A stretch of DNA of 64,000 bases, from assembly GCF_001956045.1 (NCBI RefSeq), contig NZ_MRTH01000002.1, forward strand, positions 372,001 through 436,000, given 5' to 3'. This stretch comes from Paenibacillus sp. FSL H7-0331 (lineage in GTDB: Bacteria > Bacillota > Bacilli > Paenibacillales > NBRC-103111). Positions 41,665 through 50,152 of the stretch are shown in pieces. The notes below the pieces were generated by a model. That model saw nothing but the letters and a program-made list of their open reading frames with translations. It was not told the DNA's origin and searched no databases. Each line of letters begins with the position of its first letter. The stretch's first letter is position 1. Both the position numbers and the translations under genes were made by a program.

Positions 41665-43758
41665 ATGAATATAGATGAACGACATACAGATGCCCTTTGG
41701 GATAAACTAGTAGCTAACAATCTTGTAATGCCTTATGCCCGTATATTTCAAGATTCGCAGGAAGCGATTATCATCACGGATCGCCATTCAAGGATCGTAA
41801 TCGTGAATCCTGCTTTCGTATCCATTACCGGTTATAGTGAGTCAGAAGTCATCGGGCAAAGACCGAGTTTATTGAAATCCGGTCGTCAGGATTCGGCATT
41901 TTATGTCAACATGTGGGCTTCCATACATAGGGACGGAAAGTGGCAGGGGGAGATTTGGAACCGCAGAAAAAACGGGGAGATTTATCCCGAGTGGCTCTCC
42001 ATTCATTCTGTAAAAGACGAGAACGGGATTTTGCTCCATTACGTCGGGATGTTTTCGGATATTACCCATCGCAAGCATACGATTTCCAAGCTTCGTCTGC
42101 ATGCGCAAGTGTTCAGCAATTCCAGCGAGGGGATTATGATTACGGACAAACAACTCAAAATTTTATCCGTCAATCAAGCCTTTACCACAATGACTGGATA
42201 CACAGAAGAGGAAGCTGCCGGCCATACACCGCGACTGCTTCACTCTGGATTGCAGAATCAATTTTTTTACATCAAAATGTGGGAAACCATTCACACGACC
42301 GGACTTTGGGAAGGTGAAATTTGGAACAAAAGAAAGAACGGAGAAATATACCCCGAATGGCTGTCCATAACGACCCTGCGTAATGAAACGGGAGCGATCA
42401 CGAATTATATCGGAATGTTCACGGATATTACGGAACGTAAGCAGTCCGAGGAGCACCTGAAATATTTGGCCCATTTTGATAAGTTAACAGGGCTGCCTAA
42501 CCGAACCCTGCTCAGCGAATTAGTTAATGCAGCTATTACAAAGACAGTGCAAACAAACCAGAAGCTGGCGATATTTTTTATCGATCTCGATCGGTTCAAG
42601 ATGGTCAATGACTCTTTGGGACACAATATTGGGGATAAGCTGCTCCAGCAGGTCGCTGATCGTCTGAGCTCAGTCGTAAGAATGAACGATATCGTGTCCC
42701 GGTTGGGAGGTGATGAGTTTATTATCGTTTTGCAGGATTTGCAGGAGCAAGAAGAAGCGAGACAAATCGCCATGCATCTTATTTCCAGTATCAATAAACC
42801 TTTCTGGGTTGACGATAATGAGCTTTATATTAACGCTAGTATAGGCATCTGCATGTACCCGACACATGGGGGCGATTTCGACACCCTGCTTAAGCATGCC
42901 GATTTAGCTATGTACCAAGCTAAACTCCAAAAGGGTGGATACCAGTTCTTTAATGAAAGCATCCTCAGCACCTTTCTGCGTAAGCTGGATCTGGAGAATG
43001 AGCTAAGGTGGGCAATCGCTAGGAATCAGTTGACCCTCCATTATCAGCCGCAGGTTAATGCACTAACCGGTGTCCTCGAAGGTATGGAAGCATTGTTACG
43101 GTGGAATCATCCCACGCTGGGTTCTGTCCCACCCGCAGAATTTATTCCAATAGCGGAGGAGACAGGTGTCATTATGGAGATCGATAAATGGGTATTGAAG
43201 GAGGTCTGCGCCCAGCTCAATCGTTGGCTAACCGCATCGTTGACTGTACCATCGATTGCTGTTAATTTATCAGCCAGGCAGTTTCTTGCGCCAGACTTGG
43301 CAACAAGCATTCGCGATATTGTGATCGAGACGTGCTGCGACCCGCAGCAAATCGTAATCGAAATAACGGAAAGCAGCAGCATGCATGATATGGAATCGGT
43401 GCTGCATATTTTGCGTGAGATCAAGTCGTTTGGTTTCCAGATTGCGATAGATGATTTTGGAAAAGGTTATTCGGCGCTCGGGTATATGAAGCTGTTCCCG
43501 ATAGATATTCTGAAGATTGATAAGAGCTTTGTTCAGGAGCTGACCAGCGATTCGAAAAGCCTGGTTATTACAAAAGCTATTATCGATATGTCACATGGTA
43601 TGAAGCTGCGGGTCATCGCTGAAGGAGTTGAGACCATGGAGCAAATAGAATGCTTGCAGACTATGAAATGCGACCTTGTACAAGGTTATGTAATTGATCG
43701 GCCAATGCCTTGTGAGCAGCTCGAAGCACGTTACTTAAGGGAAGTCTGTTCGAAGTGA
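41665..43758 (+). CDS. PAS-PAS-GGDEF-EAL cyclic-di-GMP protein
   Basis: 697 residues, with no membrane segment. Two PAS domains (about 25-145 and 148-270) share the repeat SVNQAF/IVNPAF..TGYSE and GEIWNRRKNGEIYPEWLSI. The GGDEF domain (about 275-435) has an intact SRLGGDEFIIVL active site, so diguanylate cyclase activity is possible. The EAL domain (about 440-690) has EGMEALLRW, then NLSARQF, EITESS, DDFGKGYSAL and KIDKSFV, with the metal and catalytic acids in place. A bifunctional synthase/phosphodiesterase is expected, tuned by the PAS ligands. The start follows AGAGGGG. Confidence 0.95.
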   Translation: MNIDERHTDALWDKLVANNLVMPYARIFQDSQEAIIITDRHSRIVIVNPAFVSITGYSESEVIGQRPSLLKSGRQDSAFYVNMWASIHRDGKWQGEIWNRRKNGEIYPEWLSIHSVKDENGILLHYVGMFSDITHRKHTISKLRLHAQVFSNSSEGIMITDKQLKILSVNQAFTTMTGYTEEEAAGHTPRLLHSGLQNQFFYIKMWETIHTTGLWEGEIWNKRKNGEIYPEWLSITTLRNETGAITNYIGMFTDITERKQSEEHLKYLAHFDKLTGLPNRTLLSELVNAAITKTVQTNQKLAIFFIDLDRFKMVNDSLGHNIGDKLLQQVADRLSSVVRMNDIVSRLGGDEFIIVLQDLQEQEEARQIAMHLISSINKPFWVDDNELYINASIGICMYPTHGGDFDTLLKHADLAMYQAKLQKGGYQFFNESILSTFLRKLDLENELRWAIARNQLTLHYQPQVNALTGVLEGMEALLRWNHPTLGSVPPAEFIPIAEETGVIMEIDKWVLKEVCAQLNRWLTASLTVPSIAVNLSARQFLAPDLATSIRDIVIETCCDPQQIVIEITESSSMHDMESVLHILREIKSFGFQIAIDDFGKGYSALGYMKLFPIDILKIDKSFVQELTSDSKSLVITKAIIDMSHGMKLRVIAEGVETMEQIECLQTMKCDLVQGYVIDRPMPCEQLEARYLREVCSK

Positions 43759-43789
43759 CCGGACGATTCGCATTCACAACCGATGTGGT

Positions 43790-44521
43790 TTAACCGAACC
43801 AAACGAGAATGCATACCATCATTAACAGACCCACAATAAACGAGAATGTGGCTGCTTTTTCATGCCCATGTCCGTGTGTCTCTGGGATTAATTCTTTATA
43901 TACGATGAATAGCATTGCACCGGCGGCAAAGGAAAGTCCATAAGGAATCAGCTTTGAAAAGGAAGACGTCAGATGAGCGCCGAGGAGACAGGCTAGCCAT
44001 TCAATTGAACCCGTGAGTACAGCTAATCCAATCGCGGTGCTTCGGCGTATTCCTTGATTCGTCAGAAATAACGCAATCAGCAGACCTTCCGGGGCATTCT
44101 GCAGGCCGATGGAGAGAGCCACCACATTACCTAAGCCCTCAACCTGACTGGCATAGCTGACTCCTATGGATAACCCCTCAGGCAGATTATGCAGTGACAT
44201 AGCGACAACAAGAAGGAGGGACTTGGAGTCCAACTGCACACCGGATTTGGCATGTTCGATATCTGCATGTGGCAGGTATTCCTCCAGTACACTAAGGGAA
44301 GCAACGCCTAACAGAACGCCACAGCATAATACGAACAGATTGGAAAGCTTTAATGCAGTTGGCATTAAACCATAGACGGAAGCTGCAACCATAATGCCCG
44401 CTGTCAAAGCCAGCAAAATGTCCATATGGCGATGGGACAGCCGTTTGAATAGAAGGACAGGCAGCGCGCCTATTCCGGTGGAAACTGCAGAAAGAAACCC
44501 CCCAAGCATCATCTCATTCAT
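43790..44521 (-). CDS. ZIP family metal transporter
   Basis: 243 residues from ATG 44521 (GGAGGG six bases upstream on the minus strand); a much longer open frame upstream is not needed and lacks a start site. Eight membrane segments are seen. The two metal-path motifs are SLHNLPEGLSIGVSY and GLQNAPEGLLIALF in helices 4 and 5, characteristic of ZupT/GufA-like ZIP proteins that import zinc, iron or manganese. The loop with HADIEHAKSG may bind metal. It converges with the GGDEF-EAL gene. Confidence 0.9.
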   Translation of the reverse strand: MNEMMLGGFLSAVSTGIGALPVLLFKRLSHRHMDILLALTAGIMVAASVYGLMPTALKLSNLFVLCCGVLLGVASLSVLEEYLPHADIEHAKSGVQLDSKSLLLVVAMSLHNLPEGLSIGVSYASQVEGLGNVVALSIGLQNAPEGLLIALFLTNQGIRRSTAIGLAVLTGSIEWLACLLGAHLTSSFSKLIPYGLSFAAGAMLFIVYKELIPETHGHGHEKAATFSFIVGLLMMVCILVWFG

Positions 44522-44614
44522 GTAAACCCTCCACGTAATCCATCCATTCTTATTTTTAGGTATATGTACAACCTGTAAAATTAGAATTGCAGCCAATGAG
44601 CAGTTAATCTCATG

Positions 44615-44654
44615 AAAAAAGATGCAGGCGCACGTAAGGGTGCAACCTACATCT
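44615..44654 (-). terminator. Terminator of the sigma-54 activator gene
   Basis: On the minus strand AGATG..AGG..GTGC pairs with GCAC..CCT..CATCT, followed by TTTTTT. It lies between the activator gene and the ZIP gene on the same strand. Confidence 0.7.
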
Positions 44655-44672
44655 CGATGAAAGTTGAGGTTA

Positions 44673-46448
44673 TTAAAATAAGGAAATGTTGTACTCTTCA
44701 ATTTTACGATATAAAGTCGTTCGTCCAATTTTCAAATGACTGGCGGCCTTGCTAAGATTCCATTCCGTGGCTTTGAGCGCCTTCTTGATCGCTGTGATCT
44801 CTGCATCTTTCAAAGTGTGTAAGTGGTCATCACCCGATTCTGCTTGAACGAACCCATCGGTTTGTTCAAGCATCAGATGCTCAGCATCGATAGCCCGTCC
44901 TTCAGCCAGAAAAATGGCTTGCATGAGAATGCCGTTAAGCTCTCTGATATTGCCCGGCCAGCTGTAGGCAAGCAATTTATGCTGCGCTGCTTCTGTTAGC
45001 ACAGGACATGGGGTAGCATGTTTTTGGAGTAAATGAACCGCTAACAGTATCACATCACTTCGTTCCCGCAATGCTGGCAGCGCAATGTGTATTCCTTTCA
45101 AACGGTAATACAGATCGGCACGGAATCGGCCTGCCTTTACTTCAGCGGCTAAATCCTTGTTCGTTGCTGAAACGATTCTCACATCAATTGCTTTACTTTT
45201 CGCGCTGCCTACCGGGGTAATGACACCTTCCTGCAGCACTCTTAATAAGGCAGCCTGTGCCCGAAGTGGCATGTCACCAATCTCATCCAGGAAAATAGTA
45301 CCCTTATGGGCAGCCTCGAATTTCCCTGTATTGCCGTCCTTGTTTGCGCCTGTGAAGGCACCGCGGGCGTATCCGAACAATTCGCTCTCAATGAGACTGT
45401 CAGGTATCGCACTGCAATTCAGGGCAATGAATGGCCCCGCATAACGCAAGCTGGCTGTATGAATCGATTGTGCGAACAATTCCTTGCCCACACCGCTTTC
45501 ACCCAGCAATAAGATCGGATAGTCGGTTGCAGCCGCCTTATAGGCCAGCTCCTTCTTCTGCAGGATAGTTGGGCACGTACCGATAATTTCTTTAAACGTA
45601 TACAAATGCTGTTCATCTTCCGCTTGCTTGCGAATAGAGACGGATTGCCACAGCTTTTGATGTTCATTATGAATCGTTTCAACGGAGAAGCCTTCCATTT
45701 TCGTAAATTCCTTGCCAATCGCATCATGACCAACAATTCGGATGGCCGCATAATTTGCTCGCAGGATTCGATTATCCCGACTGAGTGTGAGCAGCGGCAA
45801 AGGATGATGTTGAGCTGTATGCTCAAGTTCTTTTAAGGTAATGAGATGCTCTTTCTTCGATTCCTCCAGCAGCATTTTGTTCTGCAAGGAAGCGGCGGCC
45901 AGACAGGCAAGGGGAAACGTATAAGCGTGGTAATGCTCCTGCTTGCCACTAATATTGATGACACCGATCAGCTCACCGATGGAATTGAAGATCGGGGCCG
46001 AAGCGCAGGTCAAGAAGTGATTGGAGTTAAAATAATGCTCTTCAGCATGCACTCGAACAGGTTTTCTCTCTGTAAGGGCTACCCCGATCGCATTCGTTCC
46101 TTTTCTTTCTTCAGCCCAGTTGGCTCCCACTTGTAATTGAACAGCTAACGCCCGACGCGAGAAATCAACATCTCCCACCGTATGAATGATCGTTCCTTCT
46201 GCATCGATTAGCAGCGCGATCTGACCGGATTGCTTGATGCTGGCGTGCATCTGATCGAATACCTGCTCCGCGTAATGGATGGTTTGCTCGTTATTTCTTA
46301 ATAGAGTATGAATACGACTTTCGGTTAAGATGGCATCGTCTACAGGGTCGCTTGGCTTTAAACCCAACTCATGACAACGCTTCCATGAAGATGCCGCTGA
46401 TTCTGATAAAAAGTTATTTTCCACTGAAAACACAATGAACACCCCCAA
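44673..46448 (-). CDS. Sigma-54-dependent activator, AcoR-like (GAF-AAA+-Fis)
   Basis: Up to 591 residues. The N-terminal region has a GAF-like sensor (RALAVQLQVGANWAEERKGTNA, then ISGKQEHYHAYTFPL), as in AcoR, and a short PAS-like part. The AAA+ domain has Walker A GESGVGKE, the GAFTGA loop that contacts sigma-54 (YARGAFTGANKDG), and Walker B TIFLDEIGDM. The C-terminal Fis-type helix is ATEWNLSKAASHLKIGRTTLYRKIEEY. TTG 46448, GTG 46442 and GTG 46433 are all possible starts; GTG 46433 has GGGGGTG at ideal distance. It surely controls the divergent dehydrogenase operon, whose promoter is of sigma-54 type. Confidence 0.9.
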   Translation of the reverse strand: MGVFIVFSVENNFLSESAASSWKRCHELGLKPSDPVDDAILTESRIHTLLRNNEQTIHYAEQVFDQMHASIKQSGQIALLIDAEGTIIHTVGDVDFSRRALAVQLQVGANWAEERKGTNAIGVALTERKPVRVHAEEHYFNSNHFLTCASAPIFNSIGELIGVINISGKQEHYHAYTFPLACLAAASLQNKMLLEESKKEHLITLKELEHTAQHHPLPLLTLSRDNRILRANYAAIRIVGHDAIGKEFTKMEGFSVETIHNEHQKLWQSVSIRKQAEDEQHLYTFKEIIGTCPTILQKKELAYKAAATDYPILLLGESGVGKELFAQSIHTASLRYAGPFIALNCSAIPDSLIESELFGYARGAFTGANKDGNTGKFEAAHKGTIFLDEIGDMPLRAQAALLRVLQEGVITPVGSAKSKAIDVRIVSATNKDLAAEVKAGRFRADLYYRLKGIHIALPALRERSDVILLAVHLLQKHATPCPVLTEAAQHKLLAYSWPGNIRELNGILMQAIFLAEGRAIDAEHLMLEQTDGFVQAESGDDHLHTLKDAEITAIKKALKATEWNLSKAASHLKIGRTTLYRKIEEYNISLF

Positions 46449-46513
46449 CGAAATTGGTATCCTTCATCGATCATACCATAGTTGCTTTCATTCATGTTAG
46501 CTGTAAGAAAGAA

Positions 46514-46554
46514 TGTTCCAAAATGGAACAACCCCTTTGTACCAGAAGGGAACA
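46514..46554 (+). promoter_or_regulatory. Two enhancer (UAS) palindromes for the sigma-54 activator
   Basis: TGTTCCA-AAA-TGGAACA at 46514-46530 is perfect; TGTACCA-GAA-GGGAACA at 46538-46554 is an imperfect copy. They are 24 bp apart and lie about 50-90 bp upstream of the sigma-54 promoter, like known AcoR-type enhancer sites. Confidence 0.75.
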
Positions 46555-46560
46555 GATTCT

Positions 46561-46574
46561 ATAAAACGCTTACA
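46561..46574 (-). promoter_or_regulatory. cre-like site between enhancer and sigma-54 promoter
   Basis: On the minus strand TGTAAGCGTTTTAT matches the CcpA consensus TGWAARCGYTWNCW with one mismatch. Glucose repression of the operon is implied if functional. Confidence 0.45.
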
Positions 46575-46603
46575 AAAGGGCTGATCGGGTGGTGTCAAAC
46601 GCA

Positions 46604-46620
46604 TTGGCACGATTATTGCA
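46604..46620 (+). promoter_or_regulatory. Sigma-54 (-24/-12) promoter
   Basis: TTGGCAC at 46604-46610, five bases, then TTGCA at 46616-46620, a near-perfect TGGCAC-N5-TTGCA sigma-54 element. It lies 41 bases before the dehydrogenase start. Confidence 0.9.
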
Positions 46621-46660
46621 TGTATATAAATTGTAATTTATTATAGGGAGGCTGAGCGAT

Positions 46661-48181
46661 ATGATTTATGCACAACCAGGTCACAACGGTTCCAAGGTTA
46701 CATTTAAAAAACGGTATGAGAATTTTATTGGAGGTCAGTGGGTTGCACCTGTTAAAGGCCAATACTTTGACAATCCGTCACCTGTCAATAACCGTGTATT
46801 TTGCGAGGTTCCCCGCTCGACATCCGAGGATATCGAATTGGCTTTGGACGCGGCGCATGCGGCGAAGGATGCATGGGGCCGCACATCCGTTGCGGAGCGT
46901 GCCGTCATCTTGAACAAGATTGCCGACCGGCTTGAAGCGAATCTGGAAATGCTGGCGGTTGCCGAAACCTGGGATAACGGCAAGCCGGTTAGAGAAACGC
47001 TCGCAGCTGATCTTCCGCTTGCTATCGATCATTTTCGTTATTTTGCAGGCAGCATCCGCGCTCAGGAGGGTACGCTCAGCCAACTGGATGACCATACGGT
47101 AGCCTACCATTTTATTGAACCATTAGGGGTCGTTGGTCAAATTATTCCTTGGAATTTCCCGCTGCTGATGGCGACCTGGAAGCTTGCTCCGGCTCTTGCA
47201 GCCGGCAATGTAGTCGTCATGAAGCCCGCTGAGCAAACGCCGGCATCTATTCTGGTGTTGACTGAGCTTATTCAAGACCTGCTGCCACCTGGTGTGCTCA
47301 ACATTGTGAACGGCTTCGGACTTGAAGCAGGTAAACCACTTGCCTCGAGCAGTCGAATTTCAAAAATTGCTTTTACCGGTGAGACAACGACAGGCCGCTT
47401 GATCATGCAGTATGCTTCACAGAACCTGATTCCGGTCACCTTGGAGCTGGGGGGCAAGTCGCCGAACATTTTTTTCAAGGATGTACTCGCACAGGATGAC
47501 GCCTTCTTTAATAAAGCGCTCGAAGGCTTCGCTATGTTTGCTCTGAACCAAGGGGAAGTGTGCACCAGCCCGTCACGCGCTTTAATACAGGAATCGATAT
47601 ATGAGCAATTTATGGAAAGAGCCTTGAAGCGTGTTGCTGCCATTAAGCAAGGCAATCCATTGGATACAGACACGATGCTTGGGGCTCAAGCCTCCACCGA
47701 GCAGGTTGAGAAAATTATGAGCTATATCCATATCGGTGCAGAGGAAGGTGCGGAATGTCTGATCGGAGGCAATCGGGCAACAGTTGAAGGAGATATTTCT
47801 GAAGGCTACTATATTCAGCCGACGATTCTCAAAGGACATAACAAGATGAGAATTTTTCAGGAGGAGATCTTTGGACCGGTGCTCTCCGTCACGACGTTCA
47901 AGGATCAGGAGGAGGCGCTTGCTATCGCCAATGACACGCTCTATGGACTCGGTTCCGGCGTGTGGACTCGGGACATGAATACAGCTTACCGGATGGGCCG
48001 CGGCATTCAAGCTGGCCGTGTATGGACTAACTGCTACCATGCTTATCCTGCCCATGCAGCCTTCGGCGGTTACAAGAGCTCAGGCATTGGCCGCGAGAAT
48101 CACAAAATGATGCTTTCGCACTACCAGCAAACGAAAAATTTGCTTGTCAGCTACAGTCCCGACGCACTTGGTTTCTTCTAA
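46661..48181 (+). CDS. NAD-dependent acetaldehyde dehydrogenase (AcoD/ExaC type)
   Basis: 506 residues. Catalytic residues are in place: Cys301 ([11 protein letters not shown]), Glu262 ([10 protein letters not shown]) and Asn165 (IIPWNFPLL). The N-terminal [22 protein letters not shown] and the C-terminal [21 protein letters not shown] are those of the acetaldehyde dehydrogenase II (AcoD/ExaC) group. It oxidises acetaldehyde, and possibly other short aldehydes, to the acid. Expression should need sigma-54 and the divergent activator. The following DUF779 gene is 12 bases downstream and is its regular companion. Confidence 0.93.
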   Translation: MIYAQPGHNGSKVTFKKRYENFIGGQWVAPVKGQYFDNPSPVNNRVFCEVPRSTSEDIELALDAAHAAKDAWGRTSVAERAVILNKIADRLEANLEMLAVAETWDNGKPVRETLAADLPLAIDHFRYFAGSIRAQEGTLSQLDDHTVAYHFIEPLGVVGQIIPWNFPLLMATWKLAPALAAGNVVVMKPAEQTPASILVLTELIQDLLPPGVLNIVNGFGLEAGKPLASSSRISKIAFTGETTTGRLIMQYASQNLIPVTLELGGKSPNIFFKDVLAQDDAFFNKALEGFAMFALNQGEVCTSPSRALIQESIYEQFMERALKRVAAIKQGNPLDTDTMLGAQASTEQVEKIMSYIHIGAEEGAECLIGGNRATVEGDISEGYYIQPTILKGHNKMRIFQEEIFGPVLSVTTFKDQEEALAIANDTLYGLGSGVWTRDMNTAYRMGRGIQAGRVWTNCYHAYPAHAAFGGYKSSGIGRENHKMMLSHYQQTKNLLVSYSPDALGFF

Positions 48182-48193
48182 GAGAGCCACAAC

Positions 48194-48559
48194 ATGACGA
48201 CGGGAGTGAGCAAGGTCATTGCTACCGATGCGGCATTAGAGCTGCTCGAGACGATCAAGGCCAAACATGGGCCAGTCATGTTCCATCAATCCGGAGGCTG
48301 CTGCGATGGCAGCTCTCCAATGTGCTACGCACAGGGAGATTTCATCATTGGCGACAGTGATGTGTGGCTGGGTGACATCGGCGATGCGCCCTTTTATATG
48401 AGTAAAGTCCAATACGAGTATTGGCAGTATACTCAGCTCATTATCGATGTGGTGCCAGGCAGAGGCGGGATGTTCTCGCTTGAGGGGCCGGAAGGCCGCC
48501 GTTTTCTGACTCGCTCCAGGATATTCACTGAGGAGGAGCGTCGTATGCTGGGTCTGTAG
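48194..48559 (+). CDS. DUF779 family protein
   Basis: 121 residues. HQSGGCCDGSSPMCYAQGDF carries three conserved cysteines near residues 36, 37 and 44, which look like a metal or redox site. The rest (VQYEYWQYTQLIIDVVPGRG, FSLEGPEGRRFLTRSRIF) is the conserved DUF779 ending. Members regularly follow acetaldehyde or alcohol dehydrogenase genes, so a maturation or accessory role for the dehydrogenase is likely, but no activity is established as far as I know. Confidence 0.9.
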   Translation: MTTGVSKVIATDAALELLETIKAKHGPVMFHQSGGCCDGSSPMCYAQGDFIIGDSDVWLGDIGDAPFYMSKVQYEYWQYTQLIIDVVPGRGGMFSLEGPEGRRFLTRSRIFTEEERRMLGL

Positions 48560-48582
48560 GTTATTATACCAAGCATCAGAAG

Positions 48583-48622
48583 CCCTGTTTCCTTTCTATT
48601 GAAGGGAGCAGGGTGTATTTGT
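48583..48622 (+). terminator. Terminator of the dehydrogenase operon
   Basis: CCCTGTTTCCTT pairs with AAGGGAGCAGGG (G-U pairs allowed), followed by TGTATTTGTGTTT. Confidence 0.6.
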
Positions 48623-48710
48623 GTTTCATTTAAGCAGTGAATGTTTTGTCATGAATACGTGCAAACTTTGGAAGAACGGAATCGATCAAGCACGTAAGGA
48701 GTGACGATGG

Positions 48711-49982
48711 GTGAAGGATCAATTGATGATGCAATCGATTCGCAAGCATGCACAGCCTTTTGTTAAAGAAGAAAGCCTGAAAGTGCTCATCGATCGAGTG
48801 GGTGATGCCAAATATGTGCTCCTTGGTGAAGCGTCACATGGAACCTCGGAGTTTTATACTGTTCGTGCTGAGCTATCCAAACGTTTAATTACAGAAAAAG
48901 GATTTCGATTTATTGCGGTTGAAGGCGATTGGCCTTCATGCTATACGTTGAACCGTTACGTTAAGGGGTATTCGGATGCCGGAGTGGAGGCGAGGGAAGC
49001 ATTAAAGGACTTCAATCGTTGGCCTGCCTGGATGTGGGCTAACCGGGAAATCCTTGAGCTTGCCGAATGGCTGCGTCAATATAACGAGGACCAACCGGAC
49101 CATGCAAAAGTCGGCTTTTACGGGATTGATGTGTACAGTCTGTGGGAATCCATGAGTGAAATTGTTAAGTATCTCGATACGAAGGACAGTGCAGATCTGG
49201 AGCTCGCTAAGCGGGCTTTTGAGTGCTTTGAGCCGTTTGGTCGGGACGAGCAATCATATGGCGCATCAGCATCTCTATTTGGGGAAGGCTGCGAGGATGA
49301 GGTGATCGCTTTGCTGCGTCAGCTGCAGGATAAATGGAAGGATGTCCATCCGCAGGATCAGGAGAACGCGCTCAGTGCTGAGCTGAACGCATTGGCTGTT
49401 AAGGGGGCAGAGGCCTATTACCGAACCATGATTCGCCATGATGCCGAGTCCTGGAATGTCAGGGACCGACACATGGTCGAAGCGCTGGAGAAGCTGATGG
49501 AGTTTCACGGAGAAGCTGCCCGTACTCTTGTGTGGGAACATAATACCCATATTGGGGATGCGCGTGCGACAGACATGGCTGATGACGGAATGGTCAACGT
49601 GGGCCAGCTGCTGAGGGAGAAGCATGGTAGTGACGTATACGCTATCGGCTTTGGTACCTATCAGGGTACTGTTATAGCAGGCATGGCTTGGGGGGCGCAG
49701 CCAGAGGAGATGAATGTGCCACCTGCTATTGTGAATAGCTGGGAGGAATTGTTGCACCGAGAAGGAGCGGAGGATAAGTTGCTATTGTTCGATAAATCAG
49801 AAAACGTTTTGGATGAGACATTGATCGGACACCGAGCCATTGGCGTCGTGTATCACCCGGAGCGGGAAAGGGGAAATTATGTTCCTACAATCATTTCGAA
49901 GCGTTATGACGCGTTTATTTATATCGATGAGACGAAAGCGTTGACTCCCATATATAGCTTTGCAGCCTACGTAGAAATGTGA
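48711..49982 (+). CDS. Erythromycin esterase family protein
   Basis: 423 residues from GTG 48711, GGAG nine bases upstream. The family fold is recognised from YVLLGEASHGTSEFYTVRAEL near residue 31, containing the conserved Glu and His, FIAVEGDWPSCY near 64 with the second Glu, and LVWEHNTHIGDARATDM near 278 with Glu and His. EreA/EreB hydrolyse the macrolactone of erythromycin; most homologues in environmental Bacilli have unknown substrates. It stands alone, with no resistance genes beside it, so macrolide inactivation should not be assumed. Confidence 0.85.
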   Translation: MKDQLMMQSIRKHAQPFVKEESLKVLIDRVGDAKYVLLGEASHGTSEFYTVRAELSKRLITEKGFRFIAVEGDWPSCYTLNRYVKGYSDAGVEAREALKDFNRWPAWMWANREILELAEWLRQYNEDQPDHAKVGFYGIDVYSLWESMSEIVKYLDTKDSADLELAKRAFECFEPFGRDEQSYGASASLFGEGCEDEVIALLRQLQDKWKDVHPQDQENALSAELNALAVKGAEAYYRTMIRHDAESWNVRDRHMVEALEKLMEFHGEAARTLVWEHNTHIGDARATDMADDGMVNVGQLLREKHGSDVYAIGFGTYQGTVIAGMAWGAQPEEMNVPPAIVNSWEELLHREGAEDKLLLFDKSENVLDETLIGHRAIGVVYHPERERGNYVPTIISKRYDAFIYIDETKALTPIYSFAAYVEM

Positions 49983-50152
49983 TCAATTCATTCATAATCA
50001 GTTGTTTACGACTACAGCCTCTGCATGATTGGGGGTTGTTTGTCTGTTTAATAAGGTTTCATTATGGGAAGCGAGCCTCAGAACGATATGCTATACTCAT
50101 GCCATGGGCCCCGAACCCAACAAGATTTGGAATTAAAAGGGGAAAAGAATAG
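49983..50152. other. Intergenic region, no clear element
   Basis: 170 bases. A purine-rich AAAAGGGGAAAAG before 50153 is the ribosome site of the next gene. No confident promoter or terminator was seen. Confidence 0.35.

Noticed and set aside
44522..44728. N-terminal extension of the ZIP transporter
   Set aside because: The longer frame reaches into the activator gene and its terminator, while ATG 44521 has an ideal GGAGGG site and starts the first membrane helix.
48711..49982. Macrolide resistance gene
   Set aside because: The family is recognised but most members have unknown substrates, and no induction leader or resistance context is visible.
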